Source: Rhizobium favelukesii
GTDB taxonomy: Bacteria; Pseudomonadota; Alphaproteobacteria; Rhizobiales; Rhizobiaceae
Length of the DNA: 64,000 bases
Direction: 5' to 3'
Assembly: GCF_000577275.2 (NCBI RefSeq)
Contig: NZ_HG916854.1
Location: 682,001 to 746,000 of the forward strand
Below the pieces are notes generated by a model that had not been told where the DNA came from, did not search any database, and was given only the letters and a program-made list of their open reading frames with translations. Both the position numbers and the translations under genes were made by a program. Shown here one piece after another: positions 45,254 to 53,477 of the stretch (its first letter is position 1; every line of letters starts with the position of its first letter).

Positions 45254-46625
45254 GGGCGCCTCCCGCAAGGGTGGTAAGCGTGAGCGGTTTAATCGGCGCC
45301 TGTCCACGCAAGCGGCCAGCCTGACTGACATGGACGGATCCTTTGGCGGCGATCAGTTCGGCAGCGACCAGCCCACAGATGCGCCCTTGGCAACGACCCA
45401 TGCCTAGACGCGTGAACGCCTTGATGCGATTGATGTCGCACTCTCCCGATGCTCCCACGGCATCGCGCAAAGCATGAGCTGTCAACCCCTCGCAGCGGCA
45501 GATTACGGTCTCGTTTGGAAGTTCGGCCGCCAGCTGCTGGGGAAACGGGAAGACTTTATTGAGAGACCGTCGAAAACGATCCATTCGCTCGAGACCGCGG
45601 CGTAATCGCGCGGCGCGCGACGCATCCGCCCGTCCGGCATCTGCCAAAACTGCCAGGGCTGCAAGCTCACCTGTCATGGCCGCGACTTCGCTGCCACGGA
45701 TCGCGAGCCCGTCGCCGGCGAGATAAACGCCGTCAACGGAACTGCGCCCGTCCCCGTCTGTGACAGGAAGCCACTGACGGTGCTGTTCGTCGAAGCGAAA
45801 ATCGACCCCGAGTAGATCGGCAAGTTGTGTTTCCGACGTCAGCCCAAAGCCAATGGCGAGCGCGTCGCAGGACAAGGTGGTCTCAGCCTTTGACTGACGA
45901 TAGAGCAAGCCGGCGACACGACCGTCTGAGGCTTTGAGGATCTCGAGTGGTTGGACGTCTGTTTTGATGGGAACGCCGTGTGTGCGAAGCCAGGCCATGT
46001 AATACAGGCCTTTGGCAAAGATCCGTCCGCCGACCATCAATCCTGGAAGGGCGGACACCTGTCGCAACGGCCTGCCGGATTCGAGGACGGCCACGACCCG
46101 TGCCCCGGCTCGCGCGTACTGGTATGCCACCAGGTAAAGGAGCGGCCCGCTGCCCATAAAGATGACGTCGTGGCCTATTGTCGAGGCTTGGGCCTTCAGG
46201 GCGATCTGCGCCCCACCCAGCGTGAAGACTCCTGGCGCCGTCCACCCGTTGATTGGCACGATTCGATCCATTGCGCCGGTCGCAACGATCAGTCGTCCCC
46301 ATGGCTGTCGCATCACCTCGTTTCTGCGGGCCAGGTGAAGAACCCCAGGTTCGACACCCCAGATCAAGGTCTCGGCGCGATAGGCAATCGAGGGCAAAAT
46401 GGCTGCGAACTGATCGCGCATCCTGCATGCGCGACCAGCATCGAATCCGTAGAGATCCCGGTCACTTCGCCGCAGCGGAGCCGGCGGACGGCGGAAAATC
46501 TGGCCCCCTGGAAACACTCCTTCGTCGATCAGAACAGGCTTGTGGCCGGCCGCTACCAAGGTGCGGGCAGCGCTTACACCTGCCGGGCCTGCACCGACGA
46601 TGACGATAGGATCCCCGCCGCTCAT
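45240..46625 (-). CDS. NAD(P)/FAD-type oxidoreductase subunit with BFD [2Fe-2S] domain (HcnB/OoxA-like)
   Basis: A 461-residue subunit. N-terminal FAD motif VIVGAGPAGVSAARTL, second nucleotide-binding motif around VIFMGSGPLLYLVAYQ, ATGAMDR, and GVYLAGDGLAIRG. The C-terminal region has the four-Cys BFD motif (VICRCEGLTA ... RLGMGRCQGRICG). It overlaps both partner genes (4 bases with HcnA-like, 14 with HcnC-like). It is the electron-transfer subunit of a three-part oxidase. Confidence 0.9.
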   Translation of the reverse strand: MSGGDPIVIVGAGPAGVSAARTLVAAGHKPVLIDEGVFPGGQIFRRPPAPLRRSDRDLYGFDAGRACRMRDQFAAILPSIAYRAETLIWGVEPGVLHLARRNEVMRQPWGRLIVATGAMDRIVPINGWTAPGVFTLGGAQIALKAQASTIGHDVIFMGSGPLLYLVAYQYARAGARVVAVLESGRPLRQVSALPGLMVGGRIFAKGLYYMAWLRTHGVPIKTDVQPLEILKASDGRVAGLLYRQSKAETTLSCDALAIGFGLTSETQLADLLGVDFRFDEQHRQWLPVTDGDGRSSVDGVYLAGDGLAIRGSEVAAMTGELAALAVLADAGRADASRAARLRRGLERMDRFRRSLNKVFPFPQQLAAELPNETVICRCEGLTAHALRDAVGASGECDINRIKAFTRLGMGRCQGRICGLVAAELIAAKGSVHVSQAGRLRGQAPIKPLTLTTLAGGARDGI

Positions 46626-46936
46626 GCCCTTACCTCCGGCGCGACGGTTGATAGCGACATGCCCGCTTCAACGAGGCTGGTGCACGCGCGGATACGTTCG
46701 CCCGAAGTCTTCCACAGCCAGCAATCTTGGCAGGCTCCCATGAAACAGAAGCCAGCCCTGCGTTCGTGGTGGAACTCAAAGTTGCGGACATGCCCAAGCT
46801 CGGTGTTGAGCGCAACAAGTACCGTTTCGCCGGCGCGCGCCATGACGGATTGGCCATCGACAGTGAGTTCGATGACGGGCGGAGCAATTGCGCACAGCCT
46901 CTTGAAGCTTTTTTCTCGGCATTTTTCCAAGGTCAT
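46622..46936 (-). CDS. [2Fe-2S] ferredoxin-like small oxidase subunit (HcnA-like)
   Basis: A 104-residue subunit. The beta-grasp fold begins VIELTVDGQSVMARAGETVL; cluster ligands are C64, C69, C72 and C85 (GFCFMGACQDCW ... RACTS). ATG 46936 has a strong GGGGAGGAAGAG leader. It is the first gene of a leftward operon HcnA-HcnB-HcnC-binding protein-ABC-DhaKL. Its promoter region is shared with the divergent MmgE/PrpD gene. Confidence 0.9.
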   Translation of the reverse strand: MTLEKCREKSFKRLCAIAPPVIELTVDGQSVMARAGETVLVALNTELGHVRNFEFHHERRAGFCFMGACQDCWLWKTSGERIRACTSLVEAGMSLSTVAPEVRA

Positions 46937-46971
46937 GCCTCTTCCTCCCCATTGTCAGCCCAACCATATTA

Positions 46972-46986
46972 ATCCATAATGTGGAT
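46972..46986. promoter_or_regulatory. Operator-like motif ATCCATAATGTGGAT
   Basis: Inverted arms ATCCA and TGGAT around TAATG, 36 bases upstream of the HcnA-like start and 95 bases upstream of the MmgE/PrpD start. The same arms and spacing recur at 54540-54554. It is probably bound by the IclR-family protein encoded at 48476. Confidence 0.55.
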
Positions 46987-47080
46987 GTCAATTGGGAATG
47001 GAATCCACGCTTGTCCATCTCTAGCCACGGCTGTTCGAAACTTTGAAACCACCTGAGGTAGTATCGAAAGGAAGTCCGCC

Positions 47081-48412
47081 TTGCCGAACGCAATATCCGA
47101 GCTCGCCGCCTTTTGCGGCTCAATTGAAACCGTAGGCGAAACGACCTTAAAGGCCGCCCGCAGAACGGTTCTTGACACGATCGGGGTCGCCGCCAGTGGT
47201 GCTGCCACGCCTGGAGGTCGCGCCTCCTTTAAAGCTGCGAGCGCCATCTGGGGCGCCGGGGCGTCATCGATCTGGTTCTCCAGCATGCTGCTCACGCCAG
47301 CCGGTGCCACCTTCGTCAACGCCACCTATGCGGCAAGCCTCGACCTTGACGACGGTCACCGCGCTGCTGCCGGACATCCGGCCGCTGCCATCGTTCCAGC
47401 AGTACTCGCGCTTGTCGGCTGCCACGTGGTTTCGGGTCGCCGGTTGCTAACGGCGATTGCCATTGGATACGAGATTGCGGTTCGTGCCGCGGCCTCCCGT
47501 GACGTCAATAGCCTGCGGACAACCGACACGGGCCTCTGGTGCGGTTATGGCGCGGCCGCCGCCGCCGGCTGGCTCATGGCGCTTCCTCTTCCGGCGATTG
47601 CGCATGCGATGGCGATCGCGGGTCAGACTGCGACTGGTCAATTTTCCACGGGCTGGACGCGTGTCGGCCACACGGTAAAGGAAGGAATTCCCTGGGCGGC
47701 AGCAAACGGTATTCAGGCAGCATATCTCGCTGCCGCCGGCCATAGGGGTCCGCTCGATCTGCTTGACGAGGAACCTGTCTACAACAGGACGCGGCTGCTT
47801 GCGGGGCTCGGAGACGCATGGGCTGTCGAACACGCGTATTTCAAGCGCTATAGCTGCTGCCGCTGGGCGCATGCCGCGATCGACGCAGCGGTGCTTCTAC
47901 AGGACGAGCGCAAGCTACCCGCCCGCGCGATCGAGGGGATCGTCGTTGAAATATTCGACAGAGCGCTCACCCTGCCGAACCAGGTTATACCCACCTCGAA
48001 CGAGGCTGCGCAGTACAGCATTCCCTTCTGCATCGCCGTGGCGCTTCTACACGGGCAAACCGCGTTGTTGCCGCTCGAGGATCGCCACCTCGCAGACCCC
48101 GATGTCATCGCACTCGCTTCGCGGGTTCGGCTGGAAGCTAGCCCAAGATATGTCGGCGCTTTTCCAGCAACGACCCCTGCCACAGTCAGTATCTCGGCAG
48201 GCGGCGAGATGTCTGCGCTTGAGATCACCTACCCAAAGGGAGAGCCCGCCAATCCGATGAGTGATGCAGAGCTTAGGGAGAAGTTCGCCACGCTGACATC
48301 ACGGCTGCCCATGCCTTTTCTCCAGGCGCGCTCCATTTCCGATGCGGTCAGTGCACTGATGGACGGGACGGTAACGACTTCACTCCTCGACGCCCTTTGC
48401 AACGCCTCATAG
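47081..48412 (+). CDS. MmgE/PrpD-family protein (2-methylcitrate dehydratase-like)
   Basis: A 443-residue protein with the two-domain MmgE/PrpD layout: helical N-terminal domain with RRTVLDTIGVAASGA, LDLDDGHRAAAGHPAAAIVP and WTRVGHTVKEGIPWAAANGI, then a C-terminal domain with FKRYSCCRWAHAAIDA. The start is TTG 47081 preceded by AAAGGAAG. Family members include methylcitrate dehydratase, cis-aconitate decarboxylase and epimerases or lyases in amino-acid routes; the reaction here is unknown. It is divergent from the oxidase operon and followed by the IclR regulator. Confidence 0.87.
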   Translation: MPNAISELAAFCGSIETVGETTLKAARRTVLDTIGVAASGAATPGGRASFKAASAIWGAGASSIWFSSMLLTPAGATFVNATYAASLDLDDGHRAAAGHPAAAIVPAVLALVGCHVVSGRRLLTAIAIGYEIAVRAAASRDVNSLRTTDTGLWCGYGAAAAAGWLMALPLPAIAHAMAIAGQTATGQFSTGWTRVGHTVKEGIPWAAANGIQAAYLAAAGHRGPLDLLDEEPVYNRTRLLAGLGDAWAVEHAYFKRYSCCRWAHAAIDAAVLLQDERKLPARAIEGIVVEIFDRALTLPNQVIPTSNEAAQYSIPFCIAVALLHGQTALLPLEDRHLADPDVIALASRVRLEASPRYVGAFPATTPATVSISAGGEMSALEITYPKGEPANPMSDAELREKFATLTSRLPMPFLQARSISDAVSALMDGTVTTSLLDALCNAS

Positions 48413-48475
48413 TCATTCTACAAAGCTGCCATTTGATATACGAATCCGCCAAACCGGCAGACGGATGAGGTTGAA

Positions 48476-49306
48476 ATGGCAAGAGACGAGGTCGCGGCAA
48501 CAGGAACACAGCTGCTCGACAGAGCGGTCGCGATCTTGAAATTCCTCGGCGATATCGGACAGCACGGCGCGACGATGGCGATGATTGGCGATGTGCTTGG
48601 CCTGAAGCAGCCGACCGCCCATCGCATCATTACTGCGCTGGAGCGCCACGGTCTGGTCGATCGCGAACGCGAAACGAAGCGCTATCGCCTGGGGCTCGCG
48701 CTCTTTGCCATGGGCGCTGCGGCGGCTGATGGGACGGGATTGCGCGTGCTCGCTCGCCCTGCCCTGATGCGGATTTCGGCGGCGACCGGCGATTCCGTAT
48801 TTCTGATGGCACGTGCAGGCTTCAACACGGTCTGCGTCGATCGTCAGCAGGGCTCTTACATCATTGACAGCTTGACCGGTCATATCGGGGGACAGATCCC
48901 GATGGGCGTCGGCCCTGCAAGCCAGGCGATCCTCGCCTTCCTGCCGTCAGCGGAGGCAGCGGTGATTGTTGCGACCAATGCGCCTCTTTACAAACAGTAC
49001 GCACCGCTGACCGAACGAAAGGTCAAGGATGCTTTGGCGGCTGTCAGACAGAACGGCTACGCCATCGATCACGGAGAACTTGTGGCCGGCATATCGGCGA
49101 TCGCCGTGCCGATCCTGCCACCCGGTCGTGACGCTGTGGCGGCAATCGCCATCAACCTAACAAGCGCCCGCTTGACGGAGGAGCGGCTCCCAACCCTGGT
49201 CAACATGCTGCAGAGTGAAGTCCGCCAGATCGAGGAAAGTCTTAATCCGCTTGACGAGCCACGTTTGGGATCGGCTGCCGCGGCCATGGTTTCGCCGCGG
49301 AGATGA
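48476..49306 (+). CDS. IclR-family transcriptional regulator
   Basis: A 276-residue regulator: N-terminal winged helix (LLDRAVAILKFLGDIGQHGA, LGLKQPTAHRIITALERHGL) and the IclR effector domain (TGDSVFLMARAGFNTVCVDR, MGVGPASQAILAFL, GYAIDHGELVAGISAIAVPI). It lies 63 bases after the MmgE/PrpD gene in the same direction. Being the only complete regulator between 40 and 55 kb, it is the best candidate for binding the two ATCCA-N5-TGGAT sites. Confidence 0.92.
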   Translation: MARDEVAATGTQLLDRAVAILKFLGDIGQHGATMAMIGDVLGLKQPTAHRIITALERHGLVDRERETKRYRLGLALFAMGAAAADGTGLRVLARPALMRISAATGDSVFLMARAGFNTVCVDRQQGSYIIDSLTGHIGGQIPMGVGPASQAILAFLPSAEAAVIVATNAPLYKQYAPLTERKVKDALAAVRQNGYAIDHGELVAGISAIAVPILPPGRDAVAAIAINLTSARLTEERLPTLVNMLQSEVRQIEESLNPLDEPRLGSAAAAMVSPRR

Positions 49307-49342
49307 TAGACCCTGTTTGCATTCATCACGGTCGCGCTTACG

Positions 49343-50224
49343 TCATGATTGAACTCGCCTCCCCCACGTAAAGGCCGGCATAACGAAATCAGGCAGACGC
49401 TCGTGGCCTAAGCACAGGCGAGCGAGCCTGCCCCAGAGCACGTGGCCAGTCTTGGGATTGACGATTTGGTCATGATGGATGCCGGTCAGCACCAGGGCCG
49501 CATCCATTCCGGCTCTGCGCGCTCCAACGATGTCGGTTTCAAGCCCATCGCCAATCGCCAGAACATGGTCTCGGGCGAGGCCGAGGACTGAGAGGGCCCG
49601 ATCATAAGCCGGTAGGAGCGGCTTTCCGTAATAGAGAACGGTTCCCCCAAGACACTCGTAGTGCGCGGCGATCGTACCCGCGCAATCGACGCGCGTCTTG
49701 CCGACCATGACAGCGTGGTCGGGATTGGCGCAGACCATGACAAGTCCTCTCACCTGCGCGTTCCCCAGGACGCGTTCAGCCTCCTCAAGAGCCTGGTTCC
49801 CACTTGCTCCCGTACACAACAGGAAGTCGGCCTGATCAACCGCTTCTGCGCGTTCCCGCCCGGATCCATCAAAAAGGCCGGACAATTCCGGTGGGCCGAT
49901 ATGGAAAAAGCGGCGTCCAAGATCTCGGTTAGCGTCGTTCGACAAGGCCTCGAAGGCAAGTTCACCGGACGTTACCAGGCCGCGGTATAGTTCTGGTGCG
50001 AAGCCCATTTGAGCGAGACGGGCGGCAACGTCCTCGCGCCGCCGAGGCGAGTTGGACAGGAGACACACGGCAATCTCACCTCGACGAAGCATGCGTAGGG
50101 CGTCGATGGCCCCGTCGAGAGGATTGAGGCCGTCATGCACCGTACCGAAAAGGTCGAGAATGATGCCGCGGTAACCCGAAGCGATATCCCGAAGGTTTGT
50201 CAGGACCGATGGCCGGCCAGTCAT
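49343..50224 (-). CDS. HAD-IIA family hydrolase (TIGR01459-type phosphatase)
   Basis: A 293-residue NagD/PGP-like HAD protein: DLFGTVHDGLNPLDGA (motif I, where the usual DxD nucleophile pair is DLFG), LLSNSPRRRE (motif II), YGKPLLPAYDRAL with Lys, and AIGDGLETDIVGARRAG (motif IV). ATG 50224 overlaps the DMT transporter stop by ATGA. It could dephosphorylate a pathway intermediate, such as a phosphate ester made by the dihydroxyacetone-kinase-like enzyme; that link is speculative. The second Asp of the canonical DxDG motif is replaced here (DLFG), which is worth noting. Confidence 0.85.
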   Translation of the reverse strand: MTGRPSVLTNLRDIASGYRGIILDLFGTVHDGLNPLDGAIDALRMLRRGEIAVCLLSNSPRRREDVAARLAQMGFAPELYRGLVTSGELAFEALSNDANRDLGRRFFHIGPPELSGLFDGSGRERAEAVDQADFLLCTGASGNQALEEAERVLGNAQVRGLVMVCANPDHAVMVGKTRVDCAGTIAAHYECLGGTVLYYGKPLLPAYDRALSVLGLARDHVLAIGDGLETDIVGARRAGMDAALVLTGIHHDQIVNPKTGHVLWGRLARLCLGHERLPDFVMPAFTWGRRVQS

Positions 50225-51099
50225 GGCGGACACCTCCATTGGCGATCTGCATCTCGCCGCCATCGCGTCAGAATATGACCGATGGCGGTCGTAACGATGA
50301 TCGCGCCGCCGAGTACGCTTGGTAGTCCCGGCCGTTGGTCGAACATCAGCCAGACCCATAGCGGCGAAAGAGGGACTTCGACGAGTGAGAACAGCGCTAC
50401 TTCGGCGCTGGGCAGCAATTGTGCTCCCTTGCTGTAAAGCACCAGGCCGAGCACCATCTGGATGAGCGCAAAGCAAGCGAGAAGGAGTGCCTCGTTAAGA
50501 TCAATGCTGATGCTGGGTGCGAAACAGAGCGCAACAATTGCGGCAATCACATTGGATGCCGCGATAATCCAAAGAACCGATCGGCCCCGGTCGGCGCGCA
50601 ACGCCACCGTCATGAACGCGATCGATATTGTCATTAGAAGTGCCAGCAGGTTGCCCAACTGACTGGAGCTTCCGCTGGGAGAACCGGTGAAGATGACTGC
50701 GGCGCCGACAAGTGCTGCGCCTGAAAAGAAGACTGTTGGGGGCGACGGTCGCTCACGAAGCGTGAGGGCAGACGCGATGGCGGCGAGGACAGGAAGCGAT
50801 GCGTGGACCATCGCAACATTGGCGACCGATGTCAGATGCAATGCGGGGATGAAGGCGACCATTCCGAGCGCCGAGCAGCAGGTAGCGACAAACCACGATC
50901 GTCTCAAGACGCGTGGATGAAACGCTGCGTCACCGCGCATCAAGGCCGCTCCGCCGACCGCGATCGCCCCAAAGAAGCTGCGCCAGAAGAGAATTGTCCA
51001 GACGTCGAGTGTCACGAGCAGACCCATAAACAATCCGGCGGTGCTCCAAAGCATGGCTGCCCCGAGGATGTAGAACGTTCCCAGTTGCTGAACCTTCAT
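50221..51099 (-). CDS. DMT/EamA-family transporter
   Basis: A 292-residue membrane protein with ten hydrophobic segments in two EamA repeats (LGAAMLWSTAGLFMGLL; second repeat near ALIQMVLGLVLYSKGAQLLP). ATG 51099 overlaps the racemase stop by ATGA, so the racemase, transporter and phosphatase genes are coupled. EamA proteins usually export amino acids or metabolites; here it may export an amino acid or relieve a toxic intermediate. Confidence 0.88.
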   Translation of the reverse strand: MKVQQLGTFYILGAAMLWSTAGLFMGLLVTLDVWTILFWRSFFGAIAVGGAALMRGDAAFHPRVLRRSWFVATCCSALGMVAFIPALHLTSVANVAMVHASLPVLAAIASALTLRERPSPPTVFFSGAALVGAAVIFTGSPSGSSSQLGNLLALLMTISIAFMTVALRADRGRSVLWIIAASNVIAAIVALCFAPSISIDLNEALLLACFALIQMVLGLVLYSKGAQLLPSAEVALFSLVEVPLSPLWVWLMFDQRPGLPSVLGGAIIVTTAIGHILTRWRRDADRQWRCPP

Positions 51100-52184
51100 G
51101 CGCCTACTCCGATGGACGGTTCCTGGCAGAGGAGCGCGTAGTGACGGGGACAACTTGATCCGAGCCGAACCAGTAGCTCTTGTGGGATTGTACCGGCTGC
51201 CCTTGCCATCGCTTCGACAGACAAACGAGGGCCCAGAAACTCGACAGCCCGCCCCGGCCTGCACAGAGCTAGGGGAACATCGCTGAGATCTATCGCGACA
51301 TACTCCATGGCGACGCGGCCAACGACAGGAACCATGTATGAGCCGATCGCCGCGGCGATGGCGTTTCCCGCCGACCAGGGCAGGCCAACCGCGTAGCCCA
51401 GGGCGACGATACCAATACGCATGGAATGTGCGGCGCGAAAACTCGCGGCATATCCGACCGCCTCGCCGCGCTGGACGGTCCTGACATCGGCAAGGCGCGC
51501 AAAGAGCTGCACAACGGGCAGAAGAGGGTTTGGTTCTACGCGTGCATTGTTTAGTCCAAAGAGCGCGGACCCTGCTCGAACAAGATCGAAATGGAAGCTC
51601 TGATCGAGCCAGACAGCAGCCGAGGCAGCCAGGCTGCGCCTTCGCGGATCGAGCACTTGGCACATCGCTACGAAGCGGTCTCGTTGCAGACGGTTTGTGG
51701 GGTCATTGCGGGCATCAGCGCATGCGAGGTGGCTAATCACAAGATCAGGTGGGCGTTGCGAGCTGTGCACAAGGGCCCGTGCCTCGGTGAATGTAAGGCC
51801 GAAGCGTGAAAAGCCGGTATCGACGTTGATGACCAATTCAGGAAGTTGACGGGACGCAACGAGCGCGTCGGCCAGAGAATGGCAAACGGGGGTCAAGCGG
51901 AGGCTGAGACATGTTTCCAACTCGCTCTCTTGGGCCCCTGAGAGGATATAGATATGAGGCAGGTTTGCGAGCGTTCGGCGAACGTGAACCGCCTCGCGAA
52001 GGTTAGCGACAAAAATGCTCTTGCAGCCCGCTGCGACGAGGGTTGGAACGATCAGGTCGATACCCAAGCCATAGGCATCACTTTTGACCACGGCGGCGAT
52101 TTCCGTGTCCGACCCAACCAGCGATCTTAGACGGTGAAAGTTTGCTCCAATCGCTGAGACGTCGATTCGCAGTTCTGCTGACAT
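51096..52184 (-). CDS. Alanine racemase family protein (PLP-dependent)
   Basis: A 362-residue fold-type III PLP enzyme. The PLP lysine K34 lies in AVVKSDAYGLG; NVDTGFSRFGL and the catalytic Tyr245 in GEAVGYAASFR are present. ATG 52184 is chosen over TTG 52193. It heads a leftward unit with the DMT transporter and the HAD phosphatase. A biosynthetic alanine racemase is normally elsewhere, so a catabolic amino-acid racemase feeding the amine oxidase is plausible. Confidence 0.88.
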   Translation of the reverse strand: MSAELRIDVSAIGANFHRLRSLVGSDTEIAAVVKSDAYGLGIDLIVPTLVAAGCKSIFVANLREAVHVRRTLANLPHIYILSGAQESELETCLSLRLTPVCHSLADALVASRQLPELVINVDTGFSRFGLTFTEARALVHSSQRPPDLVISHLACADARNDPTNRLQRDRFVAMCQVLDPRRRSLAASAAVWLDQSFHFDLVRAGSALFGLNNARVEPNPLLPVVQLFARLADVRTVQRGEAVGYAASFRAAHSMRIGIVALGYAVGLPWSAGNAIAAAIGSYMVPVVGRVAMEYVAIDLSDVPLALCRPGRAVEFLGPRLSVEAMARAAGTIPQELLVRLGSSCPRHYALLCQEPSIGVGA

Positions 52185-52218
52185 GGACGACAACCTGAAG
52201 GGATATTAAAATATTGTT

Positions 52219-52247
52219 GCAATCTACGGTAAAATGCTCCAGATTGC
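52219..52247. promoter_or_regulatory. Inverted repeat GCAATCT-N15-AGATTGC
   Basis: Perfect 7-bp arms separated by 15 bases in the divergent region between the racemase and the saccharopine-dehydrogenase-like gene. The surroundings are A+T rich (TTAAAATATTGTT). It may be the operator of an unidentified regulator. It does not match the ATCCA-N5-TGGAT motif. Confidence 0.35.
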
Positions 52248-52313
52248 TATCTAGAAATGTGAAGGCCTATTAAATTCGTCTCTTGGTTGCTGTCAAAATT
52301 GGAGGAGATCGCA

Positions 52314-53477
52314 ATGACTGCGAGTAGGAAAACACCCCGTATTCTCATTATCGGTAGCGGTGTGCTGGGTGGCGATGTTCTTGATTTTCTGCTTCAGAGC
52401 GGGCGGGACTATGCGTTGACTGTCGGCGCTCGAAGACTCGAAACCGCGTTGCTGCGGGTTAATCTCGCGCGCTATACAGCGATGAATCTCGGCCGTGAGC
52501 CACAGGTCGATATCATGCCTCTCGATTTGATGAACATCGAGCAGACGGCCGAGCGCTTGGACAAGCTCAAGCCCGACATCATTTTCAATGCGGCCACGTT
52601 ACACAGTTGGTGGGTTATCACCAAACTACCGTCTGAGGCATACAAGTGTCTGGACATGGCGCGTGGGGGCGTGTGGACGCCCATGCACCAGGTCCTCGTG
52701 CGTCGCCTGATGAAGGCAGTGCGACTTGCTGACAGCCCCGCAGTCGTCGTCAACGCTTCCTATCCCGATGTCGTCAATGCGTCGCTTGCCGCAGAAGGGC
52801 TGGCGCCTGCGGTTGGCATCGGCAACATTGCAAATGCGGTCCCGGGTATTCGCCTCGCCGCAGCTTACATGCTCAGGCGGGATCCAGCAGCGATCGATAT
52901 CCGCTTCTTTGCCCATCACTATCTGAGCTACCGAATGCCAAGCACCGGCGGAACGGATGGTGCTCCCTACCATCTGACAATTTATGCTGATGGCGCCGAG
53001 GTCCCCGCGGCCGAGATTGATCACACCATTCTGTTTTCTCATGTCGCCGGGCGGTTCCGGCGGGTCAAAGGGCTTGCCGGGCAGTCCGTCACCGCATCCT
53101 CTGCGACCGCGATGCTCCATGCGGTCGCCTCTCGCTCCGGCCAGATCGTTCATGGACCTGGGCCGCTCGGTCTTGTCGGCGGCTATCCGATCCGTGTGTC
53201 GCCGACGGGTTTTCTCGTCGATCTGCCGGCCGGTCTGACGCTTGACGAGGCAATCGACATCAACCGGCGATGCCAGCGCTACGACGGTATCGAGAGCGTC
53301 GATGATGACGGCACTATTCGCATGACGGAAGCGTCGTCGAAGATCATGAGGGAGGTGATCGGCTACGACTGCCGTCCGTATCGGCCGGAAGAATGCGAGG
53401 AACGAGCCGAAGAGCTTGCGTCCCGCTTGGCTGAATATGCTCGTAGATTGGGCATCAGCGATCTTGTCGTGGCCTAG
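52314..53477 (+). CDS. Saccharopine dehydrogenase-like NAD(P)-binding protein
   Basis: A 387-residue protein with an N-terminal Rossmann fold (ILIIGSGVLGGDVLDFLLQ), PDIIFNAATLHSWW and VVNASYPDVVNA. The C-terminal part (GTDGAPYHLTIYADGAEVPA onward) is typical of the catalytic half of saccharopine-dehydrogenase-like enzymes, although no lysine-pathway substrate is evident. ATG 52314 has GGAGGAG upstream. Enzymes of this fold cleave or form secondary amines between an amino acid and a keto acid, which suits an opine-type substrate. Its stop overlaps that of the convergent C45 gene. Confidence 0.75.
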   Translation: MTASRKTPRILIIGSGVLGGDVLDFLLQSGRDYALTVGARRLETALLRVNLARYTAMNLGREPQVDIMPLDLMNIEQTAERLDKLKPDIIFNAATLHSWWVITKLPSEAYKCLDMARGGVWTPMHQVLVRRLMKAVRLADSPAVVVNASYPDVVNASLAAEGLAPAVGIGNIANAVPGIRLAAAYMLRRDPAAIDIRFFAHHYLSYRMPSTGGTDGAPYHLTIYADGAEVPAAEIDHTILFSHVAGRFRRVKGLAGQSVTASSATAMLHAVASRSGQIVHGPGPLGLVGGYPIRVSPTGFLVDLPAGLTLDEAIDINRRCQRYDGIESVDDDGTIRMTEASSKIMREVIGYDCRPYRPEECEERAEELASRLAEYARRLGISDLVVA

